64,000 bases of DNA. Origin: Saprospiraceae bacterium. GTDB taxonomy: Bacteria > Bacteroidota > Bacteroidia > Chitinophagales > Saprospiraceae. Positions 27,726 to 38,698 of this stretch are shown one piece after another. The notes under the pieces are model-generated. The model searched no databases and was not told the DNA's origin. It saw only the letters and a program-made list of their open reading frames with translations. Both the position numbers and the translations under genes were made by a program. Numbering within the stretch: the first letter of the stretch is position 1; every line of letters begins with the position of its first letter. The stretch covers positions 22,072-86,071 of the forward strand of contig JAHDDE010000013.1 of assembly GCA_020629515.1 (NCBI GenBank). The letters are read 5' to 3'.

Positions 27726-30317
27726 ATGCTGTATAGAGTAACATATTGGATTATTGCTACTTACTGTGTACTCATTAGTCCTTCTGTCTTATCCCAGACT
27801 TTTCCCTGTGACGGCAAGTTACTTTTTTTAACTAATCAAGGATTTGGTCCTTCTCAGGTTTATAGTGTTTTTTTTGGACCGTTTGGCACACAAAGTTATG
27901 GGCTGATGAGTATTTATAATGGACGTCAGTATGATGCTTTAGGGTTTAACCCGGTAGATAGTTATATATACGCTGTTGCTCAAAACACCAATGAAATATC
28001 TCGATTAAAATCGAATGGGACAGCTGAGGTGGTTGGACATGTAGACTTCGTGGATACTTTATATGTGACGGCTGGGGATTGTTCGTTTGATGGAAGGTAT
28101 TACTGTTTTGACAATCATATGGACCAGCTCCTAATTATGGATGTGTCAAATAGGTTTGAATTATTAGATAGGGTTGATCTTTATTGGGATCCCAACTCTG
28201 CCAATCAGGGAGCCTTTAAGACTCAAATTGATGACATTGTATTAGATCCAAACGATCCAACTATTGCCTATACTTTTCAAGGTGATTATGAGGATGAAGG
28301 GTTGGGGCCAGAGGCTACAAAGGGATTTATGCATAGTATAAATATTGATGCTACCAGTCCTAATTATGGTATGGTTACGCCTTTATTTAGAATTCCTGTC
28401 GATATGATTAGGCAAATCGGGAGTTTGATGTATACTTCCAACGGGCGACTATATGGATATGGTTCTGATCATATCAACTTCAGCACACTTCAGAATAAGT
28501 TGATAGAAATTGATTTAATCAATGGGGTGGCAAGACCAACAGAGGCCAGGGGACCATCAGCGGTGAATACGGACGGATGCTCTTGTCCTTATAACTTATC
28601 ATTTAGCAATAATATTGAGCCAAGGGATGCACTGTGTACGAAATCGGAGATAACTTTTCAATTGAGTATCACCAATAGGTTTTATCAAGGTATAGATCAA
28701 CTTAGAGTGAGAGATACTGTACCTGAAGGAATGATTATTAAGTCAATAGAAGGTAATCATCAGGGTCAGATAATGTCGGGTACAGGAGTCGGAGAAAAGT
28801 GGGTGGTGATAGAGCAAATTTATTTACCTCCAAAGGCGACTATTACTATAGATATCGTTGCAGAGATTAACGATATCGAAATTGATCTAATAGCTAATCA
28901 GGCTTTTTTAGAGAATCTGCCACAAAGACTTGGATCAGTTATGATGTCAGATGATCCTCAATCTATCGGCTTTGTAGGGGATCCATCTCAATTTTATGGA
29001 GTACCTCAGAAAATAGAAGAAGTGTTTATCGATGTCAATCATCCTACTGACTGTTTTACTCCTGATGGCAGCGCAATGGTTAGAATACCTGTACTTACTT
29101 CAGGCGAATCATATAGCGTGGATTTGCGAAATGAAGATTATGATATCATCAATTGGCAAGTTGAATTAGATGACAACAATACTTTTTTAATAGAGAACAT
29201 GGCGCCAGGAGAATATGAGTTGTATAAAATTCAGCCTAATGATATGAATTGTAGTTTTGCCATGCGAGATACTACGATCGATATTATTGCTCCTAATGAG
29301 ATTATAACAACACATATAGAAACTAATAGTCCTATATGCGAAAATGCTACATTGGAACTCTTAGCTTTTATGTCTCCGGAAGGAGATGTCACATGGAATG
29401 GCCCAACTTTGTCCAATCACATCTATCCTGATTTTATTTTTTTTGATTCTGATACTACGCTCAATGGGACGTATGAGATGATCGCACAATATGGGTTTTG
29501 CGAAAAAACGGAATATACCAATGTTATGGTTGCACCAGAAATTAATGCTACTATACAATCTGACCCAGAATATTGCTCCCGAGAAGCTATTCGGCTTAAG
29601 GCGGCTGGTAAAGGAATGCTATCATCTTTTATATGGAAAAATCCTAATGGAGATGTTGTATCTAAAGATTCTACTATCGATTTTCGAGCTATCAGTCTTG
29701 CCGATAGCGGTTTTTATCAATTGATAATAGATAATGGCTTATGTCAAGATACCACTAACAAAAAAATAGTGGTACATCCCACTCCGACCATTGCTTTAGA
29801 TTCTGTCATTAAGACTAACTTATGCGAACCATTAGTACTCAATCCTGTGATTGACTCTGAGAGACCAGTAGAATATTCTTGGTTATCTTCTTTGGACAAA
29901 CTGAGCTGTGTAGATTGCTTGGATCCTGAGCTTTTATTACCCATTGATTCTGGCTATCAACTCATTGTTACCAATGATTTAGGTTGTCGAGATAGTAATA
30001 TGGTCGAGGTGCAACTGCTGAAGGATAAATTACTATATATTCCTAATGCTTTTAGTCCTAACGGAGATTACAAAAATGATCAATTCGTCATAAGTGAAGG
30101 GTGTGGATTACTGCAGATTGATAATCTTGAAATATTTGATCGATTAGGCTCTAATGTCTATAAAGGAAGTGATCATAGCACCATCCTTGAGGAGCCATGG
30201 GATGGCATGTTTAATGGAGGTCGAGCAGAGATGGGAGTATACTATTGGAGGATGAATATGACGCTCGCTGATAGTTCACAACAAACTCTTATAGGAGATC
30301 TTCATTTAGTCCGTTAA
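27726..30317 (+). CDS. Large secreted protein with gliding-motility-associated (T9SS type B) C-terminal domain
   Basis: Signal peptide; C-terminal YIPNAFSPNGDYKNDQFVI...LEIFDRLGSNVYKG...PWDGMFNGGRAEMGVYYWRM. Confidence 0.9.
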   Translation: MLYRVTYWIIATYCVLISPSVLSQTFPCDGKLLFLTNQGFGPSQVYSVFFGPFGTQSYGLMSIYNGRQYDALGFNPVDSYIYAVAQNTNEISRLKSNGTAEVVGHVDFVDTLYVTAGDCSFDGRYYCFDNHMDQLLIMDVSNRFELLDRVDLYWDPNSANQGAFKTQIDDIVLDPNDPTIAYTFQGDYEDEGLGPEATKGFMHSINIDATSPNYGMVTPLFRIPVDMIRQIGSLMYTSNGRLYGYGSDHINFSTLQNKLIEIDLINGVARPTEARGPSAVNTDGCSCPYNLSFSNNIEPRDALCTKSEITFQLSITNRFYQGIDQLRVRDTVPEGMIIKSIEGNHQGQIMSGTGVGEKWVVIEQIYLPPKATITIDIVAEINDIEIDLIANQAFLENLPQRLGSVMMSDDPQSIGFVGDPSQFYGVPQKIEEVFIDVNHPTDCFTPDGSAMVRIPVLTSGESYSVDLRNEDYDIINWQVELDDNNTFLIENMAPGEYELYKIQPNDMNCSFAMRDTTIDIIAPNEIITTHIETNSPICENATLELLAFMSPEGDVTWNGPTLSNHIYPDFIFFDSDTTLNGTYEMIAQYGFCEKTEYTNVMVAPEINATIQSDPEYCSREAIRLKAAGKGMLSSFIWKNPNGDVVSKDSTIDFRAISLADSGFYQLIIDNGLCQDTTNKKIVVHPTPTIALDSVIKTNLCEPLVLNPVIDSERPVEYSWLSSLDKLSCVDCLDPELLLPIDSGYQLIVTNDLGCRDSNMVEVQLLKDKLLYIPNAFSPNGDYKNDQFVISEGCGLLQIDNLEIFDRLGSNVYKGSDHSTILEEPWDGMFNGGRAEMGVYYWRMNMTLADSSQQTLIGDLHLVR

Positions 30318-31780
30318 TTTGTTCTTAATTCATCGCTGTTCAATATGACACGTCTATAAAACCTGATACCATTTTGATACTCTTCAACTGATATTCTTTC
30401 ATCAATACCATGAAAACATTTCAGATTTTCAGGTGTGATATAATTAGGGGTGAAACGATAGACATGTTCACTTATGTCATGGAAGTATCTTGAGTCAGTC
30501 GCTGCAATGACCAAACTTGGAGATGTAAGAACATTAGGAAATATTTCTTTAATAGAGCGATCCACCAAGTCATAAATTTGTCCTTTTGGAGGAGAAATGG
30601 GAGATGGCTTGCTCTTGAATCCATGATATTCTACTTTGATTCGTTCATCATTTACCACCTTTTCAACATGATCTTTGACGGTTTGTGGAGTTTCTCCTGG
30701 GATAATTCTAAAGTTGATTAAAGCTCTCGCAGAAGTAGGAATTATGTTTTCTTTTATTCCAGATTCGAATATTGTTGGAGCCGTAGTAGTCCGAACGGAT
30801 GCATTAGTTCCTCCACTGCCATTAGCCAAAACTTTAAGAATGAGAGAACTGAATATATTTTTATTAGCAAATAGTATTTTAGATTTAAAATCCATTGCAG
30901 GACCTATTTTATCAATGAATCCCGATATTGCTGGGGTTAGATGAAGTGGAAGCGGATTTTGCTTTACTCTACTCACAGCCGAACTTAATACATCGATGGC
31001 GGTTTCCTTTGGTGGGGACGAAGAATGACCTCCATCCATATCAACCCTTAACTCCATAGTTGCATATCCTTTTTCTGCTATACCGATGAGGGCAATATCA
31101 TTTCTCATATTGGGTATCATACCATGAGTGATGGCTGATCCTTCATCTAATACAAGTTCTGCTTCAACATTATTTTCTTTTAGATAATTAACTATTTGAA
31201 GTGCTCCTTTTTTACCAGATACTTCTTCATCATGCCCAAATGCTAAATAGACGGTTCGATTTGGTTGAAATCCCTCATTCAAAAGTTGTTCTGTGGCTTC
31301 AAGGATACTAATCAAGCTGAATTTGTCATCCATTGCTCCTCTCCCATATATAGTGTCATTTTTTACCCCTTCTATAAAGGGATGAAAGCTCCATTTCCTT
31401 GGAGAAGCAATGGGGACCACGTCTAAATGTGCCATCAATATAAGTGGCTTTAATGAGGGATCAGATCCTTGCCACCTATATAAATGACTATAATGACTAA
31501 ATAGTTGATGTTCTAATTTCTCATTTACATTTGGGTAATTATTCTCTATAAACTCATTGAACATTTCAAACTGAGTAGAGTCAAAATCATATTCATTGGC
31601 AAATGAAACAGTACGAATTGCAATGGCTTGTACAAATCGATCCACTGCACCTGGAGGAGTATCAACTGCCTCAACAGTTTCGACTTTCAATTGTGACGAA
31701 CTAAACATAGCCGCTCTCGCTAAAATATAGAGTAGAAAAAGTAGGAGAATTATAAAGAATGAGAATATTATTTTTTTCAT
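30314..31780 (-). CDS. M20 family metallopeptidase (PM20D1/carboxypeptidase S-like), membrane anchored
   Basis: LILMAHLDVVPIA, GRGAMDDKFSL, GHDEEVSGKKGA, VIAATDSRYF; N-terminal TM. Confidence 0.9.
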   Translation of the reverse strand: MKKIIFSFFIILLLFLLYILARAAMFSSSQLKVETVEAVDTPPGAVDRFVQAIAIRTVSFANEYDFDSTQFEMFNEFIENNYPNVNEKLEHQLFSHYSHLYRWQGSDPSLKPLILMAHLDVVPIASPRKWSFHPFIEGVKNDTIYGRGAMDDKFSLISILEATEQLLNEGFQPNRTVYLAFGHDEEVSGKKGALQIVNYLKENNVEAELVLDEGSAITHGMIPNMRNDIALIGIAEKGYATMELRVDMDGGHSSSPPKETAIDVLSSAVSRVKQNPLPLHLTPAISGFIDKIGPAMDFKSKILFANKNIFSSLILKVLANGSGGTNASVRTTTAPTIFESGIKENIIPTSARALINFRIIPGETPQTVKDHVEKVVNDERIKVEYHGFKSKPSPISPPKGQIYDLVDRSIKEIFPNVLTSPSLVIAATDSRYFHDISEHVYRFTPNYITPENLKCFHGIDERISVEEYQNGIRFYRRVILNSDELRTN

Positions 31781-31857
31781 TATAACATTTATTCCGACTA
31801 ATATAAATTGATTACACGAGTGCGCTTATTGACTACATGATATAATTGGGTATTATG

Positions 31858-33501
31858 TCAGCTATAGATTCTTTCATCTAACCAAAGGAGAGCAAAACCA
31901 ACCATAGTTAATAATATCCAGTACAGTGGAGAGTATGGGACATATTGTGTTAATTGATTGGAGTCGTTATAGGAAGACTGACTTGCTGCTACGTTTATAC
32001 GTTTTTCTATTTCATTTAGTTTTATGAGGGGCCAGCTATCAGGAGAATGTACATAGAATGTGAAGTTTTGATCGAATTGATCAATATGAAGTGTGTGTGT
32101 CCCTTGTTGTGACTTATATTTTATATTGTAGTTGTAATCTAAAAAGGGCGCTTCTAATAATTCAACCGACACTGTGTCATCAATAGTAATTGATGAAGTT
32201 ATAGGTTGATGCGATAGTAAGTTAAAGTCATAAGTATAGTCATCCCACATCATATTTGGATATATCAATTGAGATTCTTGGTGATAATTTTTATAAGATT
32301 TACTCAGGATAATAGACCATAATTTTTGGTAGTAAGTCGTCGCTCCAGATAGGAGTAAAGGGTAGGAGTTTTGGATGGCAGTAATATATTGAATGCCCAC
32401 ACCAGAAGGGCGCCATTTTCCTAATACTACGCTATCGCTTTTATGATTGATCCATGTTTCACCAAAGCGATAAGTTTTTAATTCAGTTTTTTCATTAGGT
32501 AACTCTTGATTGTAGCTGTCTAAAATGGCAGGATGGTTTATGCCTGTTATAGATTGTCCTTGATCTGTCGGAATTAAAATAAGCGCCAACCCATTATCTC
32601 TATTAGCAGTTAGAACTGTTGCTCTTTCTTCTTTGCTTAAGCGATTCCAGCTGGGGATATCTATATAAAGGAAGTTAAATTTATTTAATAGAGATCTGCT
32701 TATATTGGTCAGATCTATCTTTGGATGATTGACAAAGTTGGTCTTGTACTTATCCGAAGAAATAAGGGTTCTCATTGCAAAAGATCGACCTTTATCTACC
32801 CAATAATTCTTAAGGTAATTGGCCTCAGGATTTGGATAAGATAATATCATTAATAATGCCCATTCAGGACTTTTGTGGACATTGATCGGAATCTTATTGA
32901 TGACTGTATCACCATCAATTATTTGTATAAGGTCATGAACGAAGAATCCAGGAGAATTTGATTTTGCCTTGAAGGCAAATTTACCTTGAGAAATAGCTAC
33001 CTCTTTACTCTCACCATTGTAGGTGCGCCAGCTAAGTCGGACATCTTCAGAATTGACTTCACCTGATAGCTGCCATGATTCGTTCTCATTGACCGATTTG
33101 GGCCAGTGAATCGAAGTAATTCCCTTTGGTGTTGTCTCAGCTAAATATTTTATCTTCTGCTCTTTGATAAGAGATAAGTCTGCAACGGCATCAAATGGTG
33201 CTTTAATAATGAGTGTATCTGTACTCTGAGCAATATCAGAAGTCAAGAATTCATGTATGTTTTTAAAAGTTCTTTGAGATGTTGAATTTGATGAAATATA
33301 AGATGGAGATGATTCTATGGATCTGGTGTAAGATGGTACATTGATCAAACAGAATAGGCCTAAATACCCTATGAGATTATAAAGAAGTCTTCTTTTTATA
33401 TTGTTTCTTCTTTTAATGATAAAGTAACTCGTCAATATCCATATGGACGATATTATTACTCCAGATACGATCACTAAATTTTGATCCAGATCAAACATCA
33501 T
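31858..33501 (-). CDS. Membrane protein, last gene of the MoxR/DUF58/BatA-type operon
   Basis: TM segments at both ends; 4-nt overlap with the upstream gene; no confident family. Confidence 0.7.
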   Translation of the reverse strand: MMFDLDQNLVIVSGVIISSIWILTSYFIIKRRNNIKRRLLYNLIGYLGLFCLINVPSYTRSIESSPSYISSNSTSQRTFKNIHEFLTSDIAQSTDTLIIKAPFDAVADLSLIKEQKIKYLAETTPKGITSIHWPKSVNENESWQLSGEVNSEDVRLSWRTYNGESKEVAISQGKFAFKAKSNSPGFFVHDLIQIIDGDTVINKIPINVHKSPEWALLMILSYPNPEANYLKNYWVDKGRSFAMRTLISSDKYKTNFVNHPKIDLTNISRSLLNKFNFLYIDIPSWNRLSKEERATVLTANRDNGLALILIPTDQGQSITGINHPAILDSYNQELPNEKTELKTYRFGETWINHKSDSVVLGKWRPSGVGIQYITAIQNSYPLLLSGATTYYQKLWSIILSKSYKNYHQESQLIYPNMMWDDYTYDFNLLSHQPITSSITIDDTVSVELLEAPFLDYNYNIKYKSQQGTHTLHIDQFDQNFTFYVHSPDSWPLIKLNEIEKRINVAASQSSYNDSNQLTQYVPYSPLYWILLTMVGFALLWLDERIYS

Positions 33502-35786
33502 AGACTCCTTATTTCTTTGGCCACTCTTTTAGTGAGGTCTAAACTAAATACCCCGTTTTCAACTAATTCTTCATCTTTCTCTGGGATAATCCTGATAAGC
33601 ATTTTTCTAATTTCTTCAGCAGAATAATTCTGTGAAGAAGATTGAATTTGGGACAGAACTGGAAGGATCTCTGGGCGACTTAAAGCAAGTGTTGATAGGG
33701 ATTTAATTAATCTTTTATACTGTTGTTCATTGATTTTATCTTGCGTTGTGATTTGTTGTATTATTTCTTTAATGGGAAGATAGAGATCAGATTTTTCATA
33801 TGATAAATCACTTGATAAAGGATTAATTTCATCAAGGTCACCACTTAATCGTTTTTCATTTTCTTTGATTATTGGTGGGTCAAAACCAATTCTATGAACA
33901 TATATTCGGGCGTGATTTTTAATCTCTTGCAGTAATTTGAGACTATTATACTGATAGGGTAGAGAAGTGCCAGGATCATAAAGTCTTAGATGTAGTTCTG
34001 CATCCCACATTTCGCTCAGTGCCGCTCTCAATTTATTTTTAACAGACATACCATGAAAGGTGGCCTCTTCTGTATTATCATGATTGTGGGATAATTCTTT
34101 CACCCAACTTGGACTTGAGGGGTCCTCTTTTTCTGTTCCTTTAGTGGACATTAATAGCCCTTCCTCTTCTTCATGATCATGATCGTGCATATATCCTGAT
34201 AGTAAATCTCTTGCATTAGTAAGAATACTGTTTTTTTCTTGCTCCTGATGGTCATGGTCATGATCGTCGTGATCATGATGGTCATGTTCTTCTTGTGTAT
34301 TTACTTCATTTTCTATGGCAATTCCGCTCTCATTTTCTTCGCCTAAAAACTGTCCATATTTAAGTCGTAACATTTTTTGATCAAAACCCAACGCATTACT
34401 CGCTTTGTTAAAAGAATCAACTGATATGGTACTTTTTGAGGCTATCAACTCTTCGCTATCTATTATTATCTGACGTTGACTTCTAAAGAAGTCTGGCATC
34501 AGATCTACCTGCATAGAAGCATCATCGACATATTCATATTGAGTAGTATCCTCTATACTGACGAAATGAGTTATTGACTTTGTCCAGTTAGGCCTAAATG
34601 GGCAGATATCTTTTGCTAAAACATAAAAATATAGCTCGCTGCCTGGCTCCATATCAAGTTTTTCACTCGAAAAAGTGAAGCTCTTTTTATAATTCTTAGA
34701 ATTTGATTGGAATCCTACCAAAGGGTATTTTTTCTCTCTGAATTTCACGGATTCTCCACTTCCTTTTGCTACAGTTGCCACGATCATAGCCGAATCCAAA
34801 CCATAATCATCTTCTATTTCAATTTCAAAAGAAATATCGTGATTGGGTCCCCAAGGGAGCTTTAGATATTCTTTGATATTTTTTACAGCTATTTTAGGAG
34901 GCTGATCTTTTTTGATTTTGATAGAATAATATTCGGATATATAAGAGCTATCTAAGTCAGTATACCCAAATCGATAAAAGTCATCTGTATCTACGACTTT
35001 ATTAAAAGTGTAAGGGTAGGAGATAGCTAAAGTGTCATTGTCACTAAACATAAAATAAAATTGCTCTGCAGCTCTGTTAGTGTTAATGCTCCATCTGAGT
35101 ATGGAATGTTCTGGTACAGTAATCTCCTGATCTCCATAGTATTGAGCATTGATGCCAGTATAGACTGGAGGGGTAACTCGCAATAAAATCTTATTTATCT
35201 CGAATAATTCTGTTGTCTCTGTTTGATCGAGAGTTTCAATTACATCGTCTGAGTATGTCTTATTTATAGTCGAGTGCTTATCGACATGAGTTATTGACAT
35301 TCCAAAGAAATTAAAAAGCGTTACAATCCCAGCTATTATGCCATATTGAATTATACCATTGCTCAAAATCGGAATATCATAGTCATAAGCATAAAAATGA
35401 TCCTTAATCTTATCCTTTTGAAGTTGCTTTAGGCCTGTTGTCTCGTTTTCTTCGAGAAGGCTTGTGCTATACTCCAATTTGGGATTTTGTTTGTTGCAGG
35501 TATCTATAATCTGGTTGAGCGTTGGCCGATACTTATAGTAAAGTATGGTCCCAGATAAAATGAGGAGAGCGGTAGAAATTAATAAATGGTATAGTTGATC
35601 CTCACGATAGAAAGAGAAATAGAAACTAATACCCAAGGCCACGACACTAATAGCGGACAAAAGTATTAGTGTTCTATTGTCTATTTTGGTTTTCAGATTT
35701 GTTGGACTTAAGGCTCTCACGATATCAAAGTTTTGTGAGCAATAAACCTTTCGATCATTAATATAGGTAGCAGTATCAACCACCAA
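33498..35786 (-). CDS. Large membrane protein, DUF4175-like, with His/Asp-rich insert
   Basis: Two N-terminal TM segments plus a third; QEEHDHHDHDDHDHDHQEQEK and GYMHDHDHEEEEG; operon position. The start overlaps the upstream gene by 70 nt, so the true start may be internal. Confidence 0.7.
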   Translation of the reverse strand: MVVDTATYINDRKVYCSQNFDIVRALSPTNLKTKIDNRTLILLSAISVVALGISFYFSFYREDQLYHLLISTALLILSGTILYYKYRPTLNQIIDTCNKQNPKLEYSTSLLEENETTGLKQLQKDKIKDHFYAYDYDIPILSNGIIQYGIIAGIVTLFNFFGMSITHVDKHSTINKTYSDDVIETLDQTETTELFEINKILLRVTPPVYTGINAQYYGDQEITVPEHSILRWSINTNRAAEQFYFMFSDNDTLAISYPYTFNKVVDTDDFYRFGYTDLDSSYISEYYSIKIKKDQPPKIAVKNIKEYLKLPWGPNHDISFEIEIEDDYGLDSAMIVATVAKGSGESVKFREKKYPLVGFQSNSKNYKKSFTFSSEKLDMEPGSELYFYVLAKDICPFRPNWTKSITHFVSIEDTTQYEYVDDASMQVDLMPDFFRSQRQIIIDSEELIASKSTISVDSFNKASNALGFDQKMLRLKYGQFLGEENESGIAIENEVNTQEEHDHHDHDDHDHDHQEQEKNSILTNARDLLSGYMHDHDHEEEEGLLMSTKGTEKEDPSSPSWVKELSHNHDNTEEATFHGMSVKNKLRAALSEMWDAELHLRLYDPGTSLPYQYNSLKLLQEIKNHARIYVHRIGFDPPIIKENEKRLSGDLDEINPLSSDLSYEKSDLYLPIKEIIQQITTQDKINEQQYKRLIKSLSTLALSRPEILPVLSQIQSSSQNYSAEEIRKMLIRIIPEKDEELVENGVFSLDLTKRVAKEIRSL

Positions 35787-36844
35787 AGTGGACTAATAGG
35801 TTGATTACTAATAGGGGTTGATGATTGAACTTCTTTTTTAATCTGGCCAAGATCGAACACTCTGTTGTCGTAGGTTTTAATTCCGATGTAGCTAAGATTA
35901 AATATCTCTGACATCAGAACGGGTAGATTACTTTTAAGTACGTTATCTCTTTTGACATCTCCGCTTAGGAGATATTCCTTATCGCTCAAGGATTGAAGGC
36001 TAAGTTCGTTTTGATCATTTTGATATCTGATCAAGCATATATTTTGATCTATGGTGTCGCTCATCGTAACTACCGCCCATTCTGCTTGGTTGATATCTTC
36101 AGTCCATGTGATAGGATATGGTAGTCTCCTAATGACCTCGTCAATTAATTTTATAATTCTTGTATTGTCGAGATCTGGTGATGCATAGAATCGCAACTTC
36201 CTTGATTCTTGTCCATCACCATTTTGTTCTGATAGTCTATATGTGAACCTGTCATAGGGCTTATCTTGAAGTGACCATTCTACTTTTTGCATAGATTTCT
36301 TAATCGTACCTTTTGACAAAGCATCATCCAACATATTAGGAAGCTCGATTAACTCTACATGAGATTGCAGAGTGACCGGACTACCTTTAAATTGATCGAA
36401 TTGATTTATAAATATGATTCCTGTAGAATCTTCTTGGTTATTCGCTGAGTGGATGAGTGTCCACATTGATTGAATTCTACCACTATCTAAAGTAAATGAA
36501 GAGTATTCATTTTTACCGATAATTTCTGCGACAATATTATCGTATTTCTCATTATTCAAAATCTTGTCTTGAATTAAGTACTTTTTAGTCTTATCGGTTT
36601 TTTCATTAAGGTATTTCGCTCCTAAAAAACATAGAGTCGTGAATAAAACACATCTAATACAGAAGAGAAAAAAATCAGAGAATTGAATGGACTTGGCCCT
36701 GTTAGAAGGCATATCTTCTAAAAATTGAATACTCCCAAATAGGATTTCAGTTCTTTTCTTTTTACTCAAGAAATGAATTATTAGCGGAAGCATCAATCCC
36801 ATTAAACCCCATAATGCTGAAGGATATAAAAACTGGTCTATCAA
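35717..36844 (-). CDS. BatA N-terminal domain membrane protein
   Basis: MIDQFLYPSALWGLMGLMLPLIIHFLSKKKRTEILFGSIQFLEDM is a typical BatA N-terminus; C-terminal TM. Confidence 0.8.
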   Translation of the reverse strand: MIDQFLYPSALWGLMGLMLPLIIHFLSKKKRTEILFGSIQFLEDMPSNRAKSIQFSDFFLFCIRCVLFTTLCFLGAKYLNEKTDKTKKYLIQDKILNNEKYDNIVAEIIGKNEYSSFTLDSGRIQSMWTLIHSANNQEDSTGIIFINQFDQFKGSPVTLQSHVELIELPNMLDDALSKGTIKKSMQKVEWSLQDKPYDRFTYRLSEQNGDGQESRKLRFYASPDLDNTRIIKLIDEVIRRLPYPITWTEDINQAEWAVVTMSDTIDQNICLIRYQNDQNELSLQSLSDKEYLLSGDVKRDNVLKSNLPVLMSEIFNLSYIGIKTYDNRVFDLGQIKKEVQSSTPISNQPISPLWWLILLPILMIERFIAHKTLIS

Positions 36845-37704
36845 TTACTGTTATTAATTTGGATACTTAGTTTCTTTAGAACTCGCAACACATCATCTTG
36901 TAAGTAAACTTTGTTTATGAGTACATTTTTCTCATAACAGGTATCTCTAATTATCTTTTCATGACTTTGTAACCTGTCTTTGTATTGTTTCCTATATTGA
37001 TTGGAACTAAGCAGTATATGTTCATTACTTTCGAGATCGATAAATTTAGAATCTTTTGGAAAGGATAAATTTTCTTCATTTTTACCCATAAGATGAATTA
37101 CTACAAGCTCTCTATCCTTTGAAACAATCGAATTAATCTTCTTTTTAAATGATTCTACAGGCATATATAAATCTGTAAGCAGAAAATGAATGCCAGGATG
37201 TAAGAAATCATTATTATTTTGAAGTGAGCGCGATGATTCGAGATTATATAATTCAGATACACTATAATTCCAATGTTTTAATCCACTGCTCAGCTTTATT
37301 GTATTTGAAAGACTCGCCCAAGTAAAGGCGTCTCCCTGCTGAGTGGCAATATAGCTTAGACAGGATACTATGATTTTGGATAAGTGTAGTTTGGATAGGC
37401 CTTCCTCTTTATAATCCATAGACTGAGAATTATCGATATGAAAGGTGAAAGCAGTCTCAGTATCAATATCAGACTGCCTAATAAAGTATTTACCCGTTTT
37501 TCCATACATTTTCCAATCTAACGATCGAAAATCATCTCCCTGAACATAAGGTCGGTATTGTGCAAACTCAATCCCTTGATTCATTCTTTTTGATCTGTGC
37601 TTGCCGAATAATAGCCCTTTAGCGAGATATCTCGATAACAGCTGTAGACTGTTAGCAGAATCAATGAGCTCATGATTAATATACTTTTGACCTACTTGAC
37701 TCAA
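36841..37704 (-). CDS. DUF58 domain-containing protein
   Basis: GKHRSKRMNQGIEFAQYRPYVQGDDFRSLDWKMYGKTGKYFIRQ. Confidence 0.92.
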   Translation of the reverse strand: MSQVGQKYINHELIDSANSLQLLSRYLAKGLLFGKHRSKRMNQGIEFAQYRPYVQGDDFRSLDWKMYGKTGKYFIRQSDIDTETAFTFHIDNSQSMDYKEEGLSKLHLSKIIVSCLSYIATQQGDAFTWASLSNTIKLSSGLKHWNYSVSELYNLESSRSLQNNNDFLHPGIHFLLTDLYMPVESFKKKINSIVSKDRELVVIHLMGKNEENLSFPKDSKFIDLESNEHILLSSNQYRKQYKDRLQSHEKIIRDTCYEKNVLINKVYLQDDVLRVLKKLSIQINNSN

Positions 37705-37705
37705 T

Positions 37706-38683
37706 TTATTTGATTTGTATATTACTCATAAGAGTGGTCAAAATATCTCTGATGTCTTTTCTTTCACTCAACGCCTTAAAATTTAAAATTACTCTATGGC
37801 GAAGAGTGGGTAGTATCATGCGTTTTACATCCTCAGGCGTCACGCTATATCTATTATTTAAGAGTGCATGTCCTTTGGCAGCTAATATCAAAGATTGTCC
37901 GGCTCTGGGACCTGCTCCCCAATCGACGTAATCTTTTATCGCTGATAATTGAGTCATCTGTGGCCGGGTAGATCTGATAAGTTGACCGATTGATTGAACT
38001 ATAGAAGACTCAATATGTACTTCTCTGCATAGCTTTTGCAATGATATGATATCTTCTCCTGTCAACACCGGCGCAATAGCATCTATGGGAGAAGATGTTG
38101 TGCGATTCAGAATTTCTATTTCCTCTTGTTCATTTGGGTAGTTTACAGTGATATGAAGAAGGAATCTATCTACCTGTGCTTCTGGAAGGGGAAATGTTCC
38201 AGATTGTTCTATTGGATTTTGTGTGGCCAAAAGGAAGAAAGGTATTGGCAATGCATAATTCTGACCTGCATAAGTAAGCTGATATTCTTGCATTAATTCT
38301 AATAGAGCAGATTGGGTTTTAGGAGGGGTTCGGTTAATTTCATCAGCTAAAAGTATATTAGTAAAAACTGGCCCCTTGGAAAATTTGAAGTATCGCCCAC
38401 CTTTATCATCTTCTTGAAGTATCTCTGTGCCCAATATATCTGAAGGCATAAGGTCAGGGGTGAACTGTATTCTATTAAATTTAAGATCCATAGCCTGAGA
38501 AAGACTTTTGATCATCAATGTTTTAGCCAATCCCGGAACTCCTTCTAATAATACATGGCCACCTGCGATAAGCCCAATGATAAGCTCATCAATTACACCT
38601 TGTTGACCTACTATAACTTGTTGAATAGCCGCTTTAAGTTGGGCTATTTTATGAGTGAGATGTGCTATACTTTCTTTATTCAT
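37706..38683 (-). CDS. MoxR family AAA ATPase
   Basis: GGHVLLEGVPGLAKTLMIKSLSQAM, FTPDLMPSDILGTEI, LADEINRTPPKTQSALLELMQE. Confidence 0.95.
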   Translation of the reverse strand: MNKESIAHLTHKIAQLKAAIQQVIVGQQGVIDELIIGLIAGGHVLLEGVPGLAKTLMIKSLSQAMDLKFNRIQFTPDLMPSDILGTEILQEDDKGGRYFKFSKGPVFTNILLADEINRTPPKTQSALLELMQEYQLTYAGQNYALPIPFFLLATQNPIEQSGTFPLPEAQVDRFLLHITVNYPNEQEEIEILNRTTSSPIDAIAPVLTGEDIISLQKLCREVHIESSIVQSIGQLIRSTRPQMTQLSAIKDYVDWGAGPRAGQSLILAAKGHALLNNRYSVTPEDVKRMILPTLRHRVILNFKALSERKDIRDILTTLMSNIQIK

Positions 38684-38698
38684 AAGATTGTTGATCCG

